Below are positions 9,383 through 22,561 of a DNA stretch of 64,000 nt, piece after piece. The translations under genes and the position numbers were made by a program. The stretch covers positions 1 to 64,000 of the forward strand of contig JNEU01000726.1 of assembly GCA_000697475.1 (NCBI GenBank). Reading direction: 5' to 3'. Every line of letters starts with the position of its first letter. Positions within the stretch are counted from its first letter, which is position 1. The DNA is from Lichtheimia corymbifera B2541 (lineage: Eukaryota; Mucoromycota; Mucoromycetes; Mucorales; Lichtheimiaceae). The notes beneath the pieces are model-generated. The model searched no databases, was not told the DNA's origin, and saw only the letters and a program-made list of their open reading frames with translations.

Positions 9383-12300
9383 ATGAGCGGAGGAGGCAAC
9401 ATTAAAGTGGTCGTACGATGCCGACCATTGAATTCCCGAGGTTGGTATCCTGTGTGAGGAGGATCGCAAGGGGTTCGTTACTAACCTAAAGAAAACACAC
9501 CCCAGAGCTTGCACGCGGTGCCAGTTGTCTTGTGCGTATGGATGGCAACCAAACCATATTGAAAAAGCCAGAGGAACTCAAGGCGTCGTCCAAGGATACG
9601 GATGACACCAAGGCATTTACATTCGATCATTCTTACTGGTCGGCCGATAAAAACGACCCAACCTATGCCGATCAGGAACGCGTATTCCAGGACCTGGGTG
9701 TGGATTTATTAGACCATGCCTTCGATGGCTATAATTGCTGCATCTTTGCATGTAAATATCAACATTGTCATGCACCTGATTATCAACTCACATCACTCTC
9801 GATCTTATAGATGGTCAAACGGGTTCCGGAAAGTCCTATTCCATGGTAAGGTGGAGGAAAGAAGGGGTGTAATCGTGCATGCACGCAGCAGCACTCATGT
9901 TATATACATTAGATGGGATATGGTGAAGACAAGGGTATCACTCCTCGTACATGCTGTGAGCTTTTCGAACGTATCAAAAGGTTGAACGACGACAATTTGA
10001 CATGCCGCGTGGAGGTGTCGTACATTGAGATCTACAATGAAAAAGTGCGTGACCTTTTGAACCCCAAGAACAAGGGCAATCTCAAAGTGCGTGAGCATCC
10101 CAGTATGGGTCCTTATGTTGAAGATCTTTCCAAAATGGCCGTCAATTCTTTTGATGAAATCAATCATTTGATGGATGAAGGCAACAAGGTATGCTCAATA
10201 ACAACAAGCTCAAGGAGAATAAGGTCATTTATGATTGCTTTATATATAGGCTAGAACGGTTGCTGCTACCAACATGAATGCGACTTCATCACGTTCCCAT
10301 GGTGTATTCACATTGATTCTCACTCAAAAGCGCAAAGACGAGCAAACCAAACTTGAGACTGAAAAGGTGGCCCGCATCAGGTAATACCAACAATAGCAAT
10401 ATTGAAAACTGTAACACAAATGGTATTAATGCTTTAATGGTTAGTCTTGTGGATTTGGCGGGAAGTGAACGTGCCAACAGCACTGGTGCTACTGGTGATC
10501 GCTTGAAGGAAGGTGCCAACATCAATCGCTCCCTTACAACCTTGGGTAAAGTCATTGCTGGTCTCGCTGAACAATCCATGCAAGAGTCAGGTGCCAAGAA
10601 GGGTCGTAAAAAGGAGGTCTTCATTCCTTATCGTGATTCGGTAAGTGAACTATCACCCAAAATAGATGAGCAATAATGGTCACTTACACACACAATAACA
10701 TGATATAGGTGTTGACTTGGCTTCTTAAAGATTCATTGGGAGGCAATTCCAAAACGGCAATGATTGCTGCTATATCTCCAGCTGACTACGACGAGACATT
10801 GAGTACGCTTCGATATGCTGATCAGGCCAAGAAGATCAAGAACAAGGCCGTTGTGAACGAGGATCCCAACGCCAAAATCATTCGTGAGCTTAAGGAAGAG
10901 CTTGACTTGTTGCGTAATCGACTCCATGTTTATGCACCTGATGTGGCCGAGCAGCTTATTGCCCAGAGCACCTACAAAGGGGCCAATCATAGCACCAGTC
11001 GCAGCAGTGATGGAAAATCCTCTTCACAGAAAGCTTCACCAGCAGCACCTATCACCATGTCCAATGCTGAGCAGGAAATTGAAGTGACGGACTCCAGTGG
11101 TCAAGTACGAAAGATGACCAAGAAGGCCATTGTTGAACAGCTTCAGACCTCTGAGAAACTTTTGGCCAACCTCAATGAGAGCTGGGAAGACAAGCTCAAA
11201 AAGACCGAGGAGATCCATACCGAACGTGAAAAGGCTTTGGAGGAACTTGGCATTGCTGTGCATAAGAACAATGTTGGTGTCTATACTCCAAAAAAGATAC
11301 CTCATTTGGTGAACCTTAGCGAAGACCCACTCATGTCCGAATGCCTTGTTTATCAGCTCAAACCTGGTAAAACCCACGTGGGCAATGAGAGCAGTGAATC
11401 ATTAGCCGAGATACGATTATCAGGACCCAATATTCAAGAGATGCATTGTATCTTTGAAAACGACAATGGCAACGTGACTTTGATTCCCAATGATGGTTCT
11501 TTGATCATGGTCAATGGCATGCGCATCGATGAACCTCGTCGCTTGAAAAGTGGTTTCCGCATTATTCTCGGTGATCGGCATTATTTCCGTTTCAATCATC
11601 CAGATGAAGTCCGACGTGAACGGGATCGTCAAAAGTCAATGATCTTGTCTTGTGGTACCAATAGCAATGGCCCTCCCACACCTGGTATCGCTGTAGAGGA
11701 ACCATGGCCTGGCTCACCCATTGGCGACAATTATACGCTGTATTCAGAACCCAATGAGATCAATTACAAGTTCGACTCTCCTGCTACTATCAGTGGATTA
11801 ACGGATGATGAGCTTGATCGGCTTTATGGTGGCATTTCCAAGGAGCGTAATTCACGGCGATCGAGGCCGGTAAGCCGGGCTACGATTGCGTGCGACGACG
11901 ATGATGGATCATCTAAGGATTCTATTCGTAATTCTATGGCGACCACTACTATTGTCGATCTGGAGAGTGTTTGCACGGATGCCACTGCCATCAATAGCGC
12001 TGAGGTTGAAGAACGCATGAAAGCCGAACGTGAGAAATTGCAAAAGGTCTTGGAAGAACAAAAGCAGTTTTATGAAACAAGGATCAATCGTATGTCAATG
12101 CAGCTTACACAACCATCATTGGATCAGCCTTATTTCGAATATACGGATGCTGAACGAGCTTGGGCAATGAAGGCATTCACAAACTGGAAAGGATTACGAC
12201 GTGTAGCCATGGCTGAAGCAATCTTGACACATGCTGTGGAACTCAAGGAAGCCAACATTATCTCGAAGCAATTTGGCAAAGACACCGTATACCAGTTTAC

Positions 12301-14764
12301 TGTGATTGAAAATGGCCAATTTGCTACACCATCCTCTTGCTGGGAAACCACTTCATCTGCTTTGCATGACATTCAAGAAGACGATGATCCAGAATTGATG
12401 GAATGCCCCAAGCCATGTATTGGTGTACGCGTGATCGATCGAAAGCATCAAACCCTTCATGTTTGGTCACTTGGCAAACTCAAAGCTCGTCTCAAAAAGA
12501 TGCGTGATTTGCAAAATGTCATGGATCGGCCAATGTATCGGAAGCATCTCAATTGGGAAGATCCTTTCTATCAAACAGACCCCAAGAAATACCATCTTAT
12601 CGGTAGTGCAGCTGCTTCTGTTCGCAACCTTGTGCATCAACAATCATACGAGAGCTGCGTTAGCGTTGTATGTCGCTATACGGGCCAAATCAAGGGCAAA
12701 CTTCGCGTGTTGATTTCACCCATGATTCGTGCATCACAAACACACAATGAAGATATGAGCACTTTGGAACCTGGTCAGCAAATGGTGTTTGAAGTGCGGT
12801 TACTGGAACTCACTGGCATGAACGAAGAAGAATTCACTCAAGTTCATGTGCAATTCAGATTATCGTCATTTGGCAGCATCCCAGCTCATTCCACTGCTGA
12901 TAAGATCTTCGCCACTGATCCACAGAGCAACTTTGCTACAACACCCATTCAGCTCGACTATAGCCAGACCCTTTCAGTCACTGTCACCGAAAATATGCTC
13001 AACGTATTGACCAACGATATGGTTTCATTTGAGATTTATGGAAAGATCCAACCACGTGCATTACGACAATATGAACGATGGGATGAACAGCGTGAAGGAG
13101 GTACAATGACTCGATTGCCGTCTCGCAGCAATAGCCGGTGCACAGACCACCTTGTGTACGACCCTAGCGGTGGTTTTGAGCGGCGACCCGAAGAGGAATT
13201 GCTTGCAGCTGAACGCCATGATGTCGTTGCACGTGTTCAAGTATGCGAATTGATGGCCAATGGAAAATACGTTCCTGTGCAAATATCAGCACAAAACGAA
13301 TTGGATCGTGGTGTCTTTGTTTTACGTCAAGGTTTGCAGCGTCGTATCCAAATCACGCTCAGCCATACTTCGGGTCGTCAATTGCAATGGACATCCATGA
13401 CCAATGCCACTTTGGGTCGCCCACGCTTTTTGGATGGCAAAGGCCGTATTATTGATCCTCCCAATGGTGGTGATGTGTCTATCAAGCTCGGTCATCAATC
13501 CGTTGTATACCATCAAGATGGCACTAGCGAATTATCTGCCTATGCTTCATGGGATAGCTCTCAACACGAATGCCCCTTTTTGAATTGCATCACGACCACG
13601 AATTGCCGCATCATCCTTGAACTTTCTTGGCAAGTCGAAGCTGAAAAATGTGATAAACCAATGCAATTCAAGACCGACATTGCCGTGCAAATCCAAGGAC
13701 GCACATCTTCTGCTTTCCGTAAACTTCTTGGACAATCAAAAAGCTCACGCGTGCTTGCCAATTACAACTCCATCTTCATGGTGCATCTACGTCCACCTAT
13801 GACCCGACGTGTAAGCCAGTTATGGAGACTCAATACAGCCGGTAAATACGTGCGTGGTGAAGAGTTGCTTGTGAATGATCCTTGGAGACCACGTGGCGTA
13901 TCACTCGTCAATGATTTTGTCGCTACACAACGCAAGATTCATCGATTGGAAGAAGTTGCTCGAACCGCTCAAGTATTGACACTCAAGGCAGCTCGATCCC
14001 AAACAAGTAATCGATCCATGAGCCTTGTCAGCAACAATGAAGACGAGAACAAAGAAAAGCTTTTGCGTAAAACGCTTGATCTCTGGATGCTCAAAGATAA
14101 GCAAGATCTCGTTATTAGTCAAGAGCCTCCTGCACAGCAACAGCAATTGCCTGAGCAACAACAACAGCAACAACAGCAGACTCAGCAATCTGATGCCAAA
14201 TTAATTGCTGAAGTGACCTTGATGGCGAAGACGTAAGTAATTCCAAGACCCCATATACGCCATTGTTATCTTACACATTTTATATCGCTAGTGGTAATAT
14301 CACCAAGAAAGGCTATATGACTTTGCAAGAGAGTGCTCTCGATAACAAGTGGGTCAAACGTTGGTTTGTCATCCGAAGGTAAGGAAGGATAACAGCTACA
14401 CGAAGGTGCATAATAGAGGAGGTACTTATTAGACATACTACCATTAGGCCCTATATATATATTTATACCAATCGGTCTGAAACCGATGAACAAGGCGTCA
14501 TCAACGTATCCTCGGTACGCATCGATTATAACCGTAACTTGGAAAAGATGCTCAACGTAAGTGACCCATAAGCAAGGAGTGAGCCATTGTCGGAAAATAC
14601 TGATTACTTCCTCTTTTTTGTAGCGAAACAACGTCTTCTCATTATATACCACCAACAATGCATACACCCTTCAAGCCAATTCCAAGAGCGACCTCGCAGA
14701 TTGGATCACCAAGATTGATCAGCTCTTTCCTTTGGCCAAGCTCCATTCTGACGAATCAATATGA
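9383..14764 (+). CDS. UNC104: Kinesin-3 motor, Unc104/KIF1A type
   Basis: Ten exons: 9383-9440, 9506-9751, 9811-9845, 9913-10188, 10250-10380, 10445-10640, 10709-14232, 14292-14378, 14448-14556 and 14624-14764. The joined frame gives 1600 residues. The start [20 protein letters not shown] is the usual kinesin-3 beginning. The motor domain (about 1-360) has the P-loop GQTGSGKS, switch I NATSSRSH and switch II DLAGSE, then a neck and coiled coil. An FHA domain follows at about 515-615, next the long KIF1B/DUF3694-type middle region, a Gln-rich tract (about 1465-1480), and a C-terminal PH domain (about 1490-1595; [10 protein letters not shown]...KRWFVIRR...W). Kinesin-3 motors carry early endosomes and vesicles towards microtubule plus ends; the PH domain binds phosphoinositides on the cargo. 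Six introns fall in the motor part and three in the PH part, while one exon of 3.5 kb codes for everything between. All key motor residues are present. Confidence 0.95.
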
Positions 14765-15352
14765 TTATAACATACACCTCATGCATCCTTTTTGTTTTCT
14801 TTTTTTCCATCCGTCATGATATTTTTGTCTTTCCTTTCATTCATTTGACACAATTGTTAGCTATTTATGTACCTTCATTCTCCTCCTTTTGTATTTTATG
14901 CTGTATATAATACCTACCTACCCCCCAACAACCCTCTATGTAGCATCTTGTACCTATGGTCCATTTCTTAGAACTTGTAACACATTGCTTTGCTTTTCCC
15001 TTTGTTTACATGCTCACTCATTCTCTATGCTGATTAAACCAACGATGTTATTCCTACCTCTATGCAGCAGCTGTTTCGTGGATGATTCATGATGAATTAA
15101 AAGGGAATCGTACAACCCCTCCTGCATACTTGAGCAGCATCATGTAAACAATGGCGCATAAGTTGATGATTTCACGCTTTCTCTTTCCATCGTTTTGACT
15201 TTTATCAGCATTAATGTATCCGAAAGCTGACATTAATTCATCACATACGTATATCCCTGATACTCGCAGTGTTGACTGTCATAGCATAATGTAATTACAG
15301 AGTTGTTGGATGCAGCACAACAAAAGCATAGCTAAACTATAAATGATCCTAG
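14765..15352. other. Intergenic: kinesin 3' flank and transporter promoter
   Basis: The T/C-rich stretch after 14765 probably holds the kinesin 3' untranslated region. The rest must hold the promoter and perhaps a short first exon of the downstream transporter. No other gene was seen. Confidence 0.5.
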
Positions 15353-16826
15353 TGACCGAGACCATCATGAAGACATTGATCAAAAACCTGAAGAACCGAT
15401 TCATGACGGAGAAGCCTATTGGACTGAAGGTATCCGTAATCCAGGATGGCTTACGGTAGCAGGGACATGGCTCGCATGCTTTGTCTGCGCAGGCACTGTC
15501 AGTTCTTGGGGTGTATTCCAGGCAGAGTAAGAGTCGCACACGGTGACGATAAGTGGATTCAACATGCATCAACCTTATTCTTATAGGTACACCAAAATAT
15601 TTTCCAACGAGGTTGCTGTATCATTTATTGGTAGCACGGCTCTCTCAATAGAAATGCTCGGCATCTTAACAACGCCGTTAATACGTCGTGTTGGTGTGCG
15701 TTACACAATGCTGATAGGCGCCTTGATTGCCACAGTGGCATTAATCCTGGCAACCTTTGCAAAGGAACTATGGCAACTCTTTGTAATGCAGGGGCTCACG
15801 TACGGGCTTGGGTTATGTTTGGTATTCAATGCTTCAGTCATGTTACCTTCAGAGTGGTTTGTGAAGAATCGTGCATTGGCAAATGGTAAACTCTTAAAGC
15901 ATAAACGCTTTATGATGATGATTTTGATTATAATACTTTCATTCAAAGGCATTGCATGGACTGGATCGACGATAGGTCCAATGGTATCTGCCAACGCCTT
16001 TCAAGCATTGTTAACGACATTCGGACGACAAATAACCCTCGGCATCATGGCTGGCATTGTATTTACTCTGACTTTGGTGGCTGCAATCCTATCACGACCA
16101 CGATATCCTATGCATTCATCAAACAAGAAGGTAGCAAATGGTGATCAGGCTTGTTCAGAAGAGTGCTCAAAAGAGTCGCTTTTGAGCATCCCTTACATCG
16201 CCATTCTCTTTTTCTCTTTCGCGTATCCTTTCCACTGGGAAACCGTTTTTTTCCTTGCACCGACCTATGCTCAGTATGTGGGTGCTTCACCAACTCTGGC
16301 TGCATCCACTCTCACCATCATTTTCGGCATGACTACCATCTCGCGCATTGTGTTTGGTTTCGTGGCTGATCGTTGTGGGAGGCTCAATTTTCTCTCGATA
16401 GCATTATCTATTAACGGTATGCGTTTTTAGTGTGATATGCTCAACTATTTCAATGCCTCACTCATTGTTTTTTTTTCGTATGCTGCAGCTATATTCATCA
16501 TGACCTTATGGCAATATGCCGACACCATCCCAATGTTTCTATCCTTTTGTGTGTTACTCGGCACTTGGGGAGGTTTCTGCCCAAATATGCGACCAGTGAT
16601 TGTCAGCGATCTCGTGGGAATGAAAAAAGCACAAAAGGCTGTTTATGTGTCGTATATGTTCTCTTTACCTAGTGCCCTGATTGGCGACCCTTTCATTTCT
16701 TATATTTATTCACGTTACGGGTGGACTGCTGCTATCCAAACGATTGGTCTATTTGGAGCGTGTTCGGCAATAGCGATCCTAACTCTTCGATTCTTGACTA
16801 ATAAACGATTATTTGCCGTTGTGTGA
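15353..16826 (+). CDS. MFS transporter, monocarboxylate (MCT) type; 5' end unresolved
   Basis: Clear exons are 15353-15526, 15587-15885, 15949-16416 and 16489-16826, with phases that match. The protein begins after an acidic stretch with the family signature PGWLTVAGTWLACFVCAGTVSSWG and shows about twelve membrane helices. Between helices 2 and 3 it has RRVGVRY, and after helix 8 FGFVADRCGRLN. This layout fits the fungal monocarboxylate permease family (Mch/SLC16-like), with transport of a monocarboxylate or similar small acid inferred from the family only. No ATG lies in frame after the upstream stop at about 15332. Either a short first exon joins at the AG at 15351-15352, or a single-base frameshift cut off an ATG at about 15310. 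The 3' end is tail to tail with the acyltransferase gene, 157 bp apart. Confidence 0.8.
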
Positions 16827-16983
16827 ACATGATGGCAACCTACTATTACTACTATTATAAAACACAATTGCTAAGAGTATCTTTAGCTTGAGAGATTTCA
16901 TCATGCGAAAATCCTTTTTAATGAGAGAATGATAATATGTCAAGGTATGCTCATTCAAAAGAGCTGATGAGAGGAATGGTATC

Positions 16984-19338
16984 TTATGAGCTATCTTCAT
17001 CCGATTGTGAGGAATTGCTTCCAGTTGACACACTCGTGCTGCTACCGGCATTAAAGTTGAAAAGGCTACGATCATGCTTGAGCCACTCTTGCAAAACCGA
17101 TGGTGCCATGTCGAATAAGCCAGTTTCGGTTCGTGGTGATTCGTTGTTGTCATATTTATGCACATCAAAGTCCTCGAGAGCTGAAGGTCCATTCTCATTG
17201 ACAAAGGTGGTAATATCATCGGATAGACGTTCACGCATTGTACGTAATTGAGCTGCTGCATCAGGGTTACACACTGCAAGGACCAACGGCTGGAGCGAGC
17301 TGCGTAACACAATAACACATAATCAATGCCTAAATTCGTTGCTTATCTCCAATGTTTGTCACTTACTTGTACAAATCCATGCCTGTCTCCATAAGCTTGA
17401 CACCAACAAGATGTAAAAGTGGCTGTGCCAACCAGCTTAATGCTGACCATGATGTGATCTGCAGCAACGAATTCTCGGGATAGCGGTAATAAAACATGTA
17501 CACGAACAAAAGCCACGAGTAAAAGCCATACACGATGGGAGCAAAAACAAGAACGACCAACACCTTCCAAGTTGCGAGAACATCACGTGCGGCAATCTTG
17601 ACATTAGAACCAGCAAGTGCATCTATTATGATCCTTGTTATTCAATATACTGCTCCGATACCTCCTTGCATCATCGTTTCCTACTTACCGCGCTGTTTAC
17701 GACGACTAATCAACGCAGTGACAAGGATCACAGGTGCATTCAATAATAATCTATAACAAATAAGAGGTTCATTCAGCGGTGGCTATTGTCAGTGGAAGCT
17801 CTCACTTACGATGGGAATCCCAAAGCGGATAAGCAGATCAACTTGACCAATCTGTAAAGCAGTAATTTTGCCGCTGACGTGCGTGTTGTACCGGTTCGTT
17901 CGACTTGATGATCCCGAATACCAAAGTACTTTAACATGTTGTTGTATGCTTGTACCTTGCGAGCAAGTTCAATCAATCGAGGATCATTTTCAAAATGCTT
18001 GTAACCAAGGAGGAAACGACGATTGAGCTCCACCACCTGATCAAGACGTAGCTTATGGGATGATGTGGGTCGATATAATCGGCGTGCAGCTGCAATGATC
18101 TGTAATGTATGGATCGGTGTAAGCAATTTTCACATGTCAATGACTGAGTTCAGCATCATTTTACCATCAGCGTATCATAACTGGGAGCATTCAATGTAAC
18201 TCCTTTCAAGCCTTCATAACCAGCATCCAATAACGCAGCGATTGCTTCACGCTTGGCAGGTCCTCCTTGCTTGTACTTTTCGACCCATTCGCGTTCGACA
18301 GTGATAGGAGCACCATATGAAATGACAGCACGTGATCGGAAGCGATGCGGATGAAAATAGTTGAGGCCTATATGAGGATTGTGTTACAAATTGCTATCCA
18401 TGAGCCTATTGTCCATATATGGTTACTCACCCACTGGTACGATTTTGACATTAATGTCAGAATGCTCGGCCATTGCACCCAATGCCATAATAGCAAAACC
18501 AGCTGATGCGAGAAGAGTGTAAGTATATCGACTGTGAAAAGATGATGATAATGATGATGGGTCGTTACCTTTGAGTGGCAGCATTTGTGATTGATCATGG
18601 CTACCGCCTTCAGGGAAAATTTCGATACATCCCGACTCTGCCAAACATGCATGGACCTTGTCATACAACACATGCTGATCCACATGCGGAATAACCTTGA
18701 AAGCGTCGTCTTCAAGTGGCTGATCAAGAGGCTTCTTGAGAATAAGCTCGGTATCAGATACTACTTGCTCCACCTCCACTTTGAACGTCTTGCTAATACC
18801 GAGAAGATCACGCGATCCCACTTGTTCACGAAAACTGGTATCTGTACCGATCACGCGTGTTTCTCCTTGTGCTGCACGTAGTGTGCCTTTTCCCTTGGAT
18901 GCCAGATCTTGTGGTCGAATAACAGGAACTACGCATGATCAGATAAGTATCGTTCGTTGGGCATAGACATATATCCATTATTGTACTTACTGGCCTTAAG
19001 CATCCGAGCAGCATCACCAATAACCTTCTTTTTGAACGACGACTGGGCCATAAGAGGAACACTTTCTCGAGGATTCGAAATGAGAACCATTCCCTAGTGA
19101 TTGACAGAGTCGTTATTAGCACACGTGTATACATACAGCAATGCGCAAAAGGACATACCGCATCAACAAACTGGTTCGCATGGGGTCCTACAATGAAAAT
19201 GCACGGATCCTCCTTTGGAACTTGGGATGTGCCGACGATTTGGACTTCTCTGAAAAAGATGTTGGCCACGCATTTGAAAGCAGAGCGTACTGCCGAATAG
19301 GCGAAAGAAGAAGAAGAGTGCTCTGGTGGGTTGGGCAT
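16984..19338 (-). CDS. SCT1: Glycerol-3-phosphate O-acyltransferase, Sct1/Gpt2 family
   Basis: Nine exons: 19338-19159, 19093-18991, 18928-18569, 18502-18431, 18367-18165, 18099-17810, 17750-17689, 17622-17367 and 17299-16984, giving 613 residues. The start is the ATG at 19338 (MPNPPEHSSSS). The acyltransferase blocks are intact: GPHANQFVDA (His53, Asp59), FPEGGSHD (about 199-206) and block IV NYFHPHRFRSRAVISYGAP. Two hydrophobic stretches near residues 390-490 should be membrane segments. The C-terminus is Ser/Thr/Asp-rich, as in yeast Sct1 and Gpt2 where it is phosphorylated. The enzyme acylates sn-1 of glycerol-3-phosphate (and dihydroxyacetone phosphate) in the ER, the first step of phospholipid and triacylglycerol synthesis. 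It is somewhat shorter than the yeast proteins. The HANQFVD spacing (five residues between His and Asp) is typical of this family. Confidence 0.93.
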
Positions 19339-19836
19339 GGGAAGGAGAAAATACAGGATAAAGAAGAGCAAACCATGCTGTAATGCTGATCAAATCACTT
19401 TATCTGGCAGCAAATGATTCACGTGAAATTGGTTAACAACATTCTCTCGAGCTTAAAAAAGTACTTGACATGAAAACATGTGCAGCTGACGCTTGTATTA
19501 TCTGCTATTACTCCTCACTCATATTCAAATGATTCAATAAATGCTTGTGTTCCTTCTTGACTCATCATAACATCCCACTTTGCTGTTATACTCTATCAAG
19601 TTTACCATTGAAAATACCCGGAGTCATGCATAGCAACAATTGCTATGGATACAGATAAGAACGATCACCTGACTTCAAGTGTGTACCTTATGTAATATAC
19701 CTATCTTAACTAACCCACTTTCCTTTGAACTACCACCATGACCCATTCCTTATTAATCAATGACCAGATACCAAAGCCTTGCTTTTCTTCATTTACAACA
19801 TAGGAGAAAGATAAATCGGGAATATAAGGACTGTCT
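19339..19836. other. Intergenic, no gene seen
   Basis: Upstream flank of the Sct1-type gene and 3' flank of MPC2, both on the minus strand. No further element was recognised. Confidence 0.5.
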
Positions 19837-20403
19837 CTACGTAGGTTTGACGGGTGTTGCTGCTGCTGATGCTGCTGCTGCTGCTTCTTCTTCTAGCTTT
19901 TTCTTTTGCTTGTATTCATCGGTCATGCGATAGCTATTGCATTGAATCAATAATGAGTTGTCGATCATAAACCCAGCAATCCTCCACTTACTTAATGATC
20001 CTGCCAACTTGCATTAATCCAGTGCTAGCCACAAAAACGTTGACTGTAGCTAATGTCCAATTCTTGGGGATGATCACCATGGAATAACGAGTCCAAATCA
20101 TACCCGTCGCAACGAGAGCTATATATATATAGTGAGAAGCTTAGTTTGACATGTTTGATAGCCAAGTGCATGGTGCTTACAAAGGTTTTGTGCCAAGCTC
20201 AAGTTTTCAGCCGGTCGTTTAAGGTCGCTAATACCTGCAATGACAAGCGCCTTAAGAAAAAGAGTGTCAGCTCATCCGCTCATGAGTGAATTGAGTAGAG
20301 TCCTTACCCATTTCATGGCAGGAGCCCAAAAGTGGATCGTCTTTGGACCAGCAGGCGAGTTGAGGAACTTTTGAAACGCACTTTGAGAAGCAACAGCGGT
20401 CAT
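19837..20403 (-). CDS. MPC2: Mitochondrial pyruvate carrier subunit 2
   Basis: Four exons: 20403-20308, 20250-20181, 20118-19992 and 19933-19837, giving 129 residues, the usual size. The family signatures are all present: GPKTIHFWAPAMKW at 19-32, then AGISDLKRPAE, NLSL, TGMIWTRYSMVIIPKNW and QVGRIINYR. The protein has short amphipathic and membrane helices and imports pyruvate across the inner mitochondrial membrane as a heterodimer with an MPC1-type partner (not in this window). The C-terminus ends in a Lys/Glu and Ala-rich tail. A TATA-like TTATATAG lies about 65 bp upstream of the ATG on the minus strand. The GPKT and IW.R(W/Y)S motifs favour MPC2 over MPC1. Confidence 0.95.
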
Positions 20404-22171
20404 GGCAAAAGGAGAAAGAGAGAGTGAAAGAGAGAGTAAAAGAAAAAAAACGAAGGGTATTGAGCTGCTATATAACACACCGGATATAAGATCTGCATCC
20501 ACACACACAACAAATGCGCATGGTAAGGTTTTACACTTCCCCAGCTTCATATAAATGCCGCTCCGAGATTATCACCGTAGGAAGGATCGCATGCACAAAG
20601 ACAACAATGAGCACGGTATTAATACATGCTATCTACCCCTTGACACATACTATAGTAAATGATGCTTTTGATGCAATCAAATAGATGAAATGCATGTGTG
20701 ATGGTAGTGTGGGAATAGCTGTCAACGCAGAGAAAAGGATATTGTCGTTCAGCTGACAAAGAGAGGTCCAACATCAATTTCTATTGCTACGCCCTTTTCT
20801 TTCCGCTTTGCCATCAACCTGCGTCCCCATGGTGAACGCATCTGTCGACCTCATTCTACCATTGGATCCCTATTTTTATCTCTGATGCTTCGCCATGAAG
20901 GTGGTGCTGTGCTCTCTGGGCATTGGCTTACGCCCAAACACACGAAGCAGTTTGATACCGATATATCGCTTTCACAACACTTGATCGATTGACTATTGTA
21001 AGAACACCTCTTTATTGATATTGGATAGTTCTATTCAGCTAATCGCATTCATGTCAGCAGTGGATATGATCGCCATTATCACCTAAGGTTACAACGCGAC
21101 ATTCCTTCTTGACGCGTATCATACTTGGATTCAGCAGCAGATTCTTTTGGAAATAAGGACCCGAGATTGATACATGAGACGACCCAGTTGGCCACCATTT
21201 AAGCATCTGCAGCCTGGATCTACTTGGACTGATAGATGGAATTTTCATGCAGAGGTGATACCGCCGTCACAACGTTGTCGTTCGGATCAGGGGACTGCCG
21301 TGGGCAGAGACATCTACGCTTGTGCACACCGTTTATCAATGAAGGCGCCAGCGACTTTGTAGACTTTCTGAAACGAAAATTCGCCTCTTATTTCGTGGAA
21401 CTTGACGCCACTGTTAGGGAATGGCTACCTCCACCTTGTCTATTTCGGATCCTGATTTATGCAACCTTCAAATCCCAAGTTGAAGTGAGTATCATGGTCG
21501 ATGGTCTTCTTTGTGTGCGATCCATATACTAATTTCGTTATGATCTTTAGTGGCTCATTGTTATCCTGCTTTCATTGTGGCTGTGATATTTGGCGCATTC
21601 ATTAAGGTAAATCCTTATCACTTTCCTGGGGTGGAGCACATACTCATATTCCTTTTGATGTAGCTATCTTCCGAGATGCATCTGCAAAGCTGAATGAGGC
21701 GATAGAATCTACTACAGCCCGCATGATGGTGATACAGTGGCATCGATGAACATGCTTTTGCTGATCAAGAATACGTTACAATACAACAAGGATCCAACTG
21801 TCAAGCTACTACACAAATTGCTGAAAAAGAAGACTGGGGACAATGACATTCAAGATCCTCGAGTGAGGGTGGATAGGCTGGCCACTTGAGGCGATGGAAG
21901 GTCTCTTCTCTAGAAAAAGGTCGCAAGCTAGCAAGTACAGGAATTTACATCTCGCTTATTGTATGCTTCTTGCTTGTGAAGAATAAAGCCCGATCCAATT
22001 CTCACGTATAATCCTCAATGTTTGTAACCCCCGCTGCTAGGCAACGTGACATGCACTTGTTCATTGTTCTCTCCTTCCCTCCCCCGAAAAAACGCACGCA
22101 CCTCTTTTCTCAACGCTCGGACAATGACAATTAGATAATGATTTTTGGAACGGCAAAACGTTTGTTGTTGT
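20404..22171. other. Intergenic, no gene seen
   Basis: About 1.8 kb without a supported gene. Short frames between 21054 and 21532 on both strands have no splice continuity and no recognisable domain. They could be a decayed element, but I could not match them to other copies in this window. Confidence 0.4.
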
Positions 22172-22561
22172 TTATGGAAAATGAGTATTGTAGGTTTCAG
22201 AACAACGCGGTGCAGGAGTACCACGTCCCCTGCTTGTGGTGGTGGATCGTCGAAGCAAAGTACTGGCTCTTTTGGTAGCGACGGATGGTGCTCGTTGTAT
22301 TGCTTTGAGCTTATTGCCAGACGTTTCACTCGGTAAAGGTGGCACGTTGTCTGTTGCTGCGTAATAAACGCCATCTCGATAATATCTTTCATAGTACTCC
22401 TTATCTATTACTCATCCATCAGCATAAGCAGGCATCGTGAAAACAATAAAAAAAAACTTGCCTTTTGAGTCGTACTCGGGAAGGAAAGCTCGTCGTTTGG
22501 TATACTTTTCGATTTTCCAAATTTCTAACTGCTGCTTCAGCTTGTCAATGAAACCGACCAT
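22172..22561 (-). CDS. Small protein of unknown function, GC-AG intron
   Basis: Two exons, 22561-22462 and 22404-22172, give 110 residues. The intron (57 bp) has the donor AAAG|GCAAGT and acceptor AATAG. A GT donor that keeps the frame was not found, whereas the GC donor matches the known GC-AG consensus exactly and joins DSK to DKEYYERYYRDGVYYAATD in frame. The N-terminus (MVGFIDKLKQQLEIWKIEKYT) is an amphipathic, basic helix. The middle is Tyr-rich and acidic, and the last 50 residues are basic, Ser/Thr/Arg-rich and probably disordered. No signal peptide or membrane segment is visible. The family is not recognised. Confidence 0.65.

Noticed and set aside
9441..9505. GTATCC within the first kinesin intron as a possible U12-type donor
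   Set aside because: Splicing at GTATCC (9445) would create a stop at the junction. The GTTGGT donor at 9441 keeps the kinesin frame, and the intron has a U2-like TACTAAC branch site.
9406..14232. Splitting the kinesin into separate motor and FHA/KIF1B genes
   Set aside because: Phases of all nine introns agree and the product has the full kinesin-3 domain order, so it is one gene.
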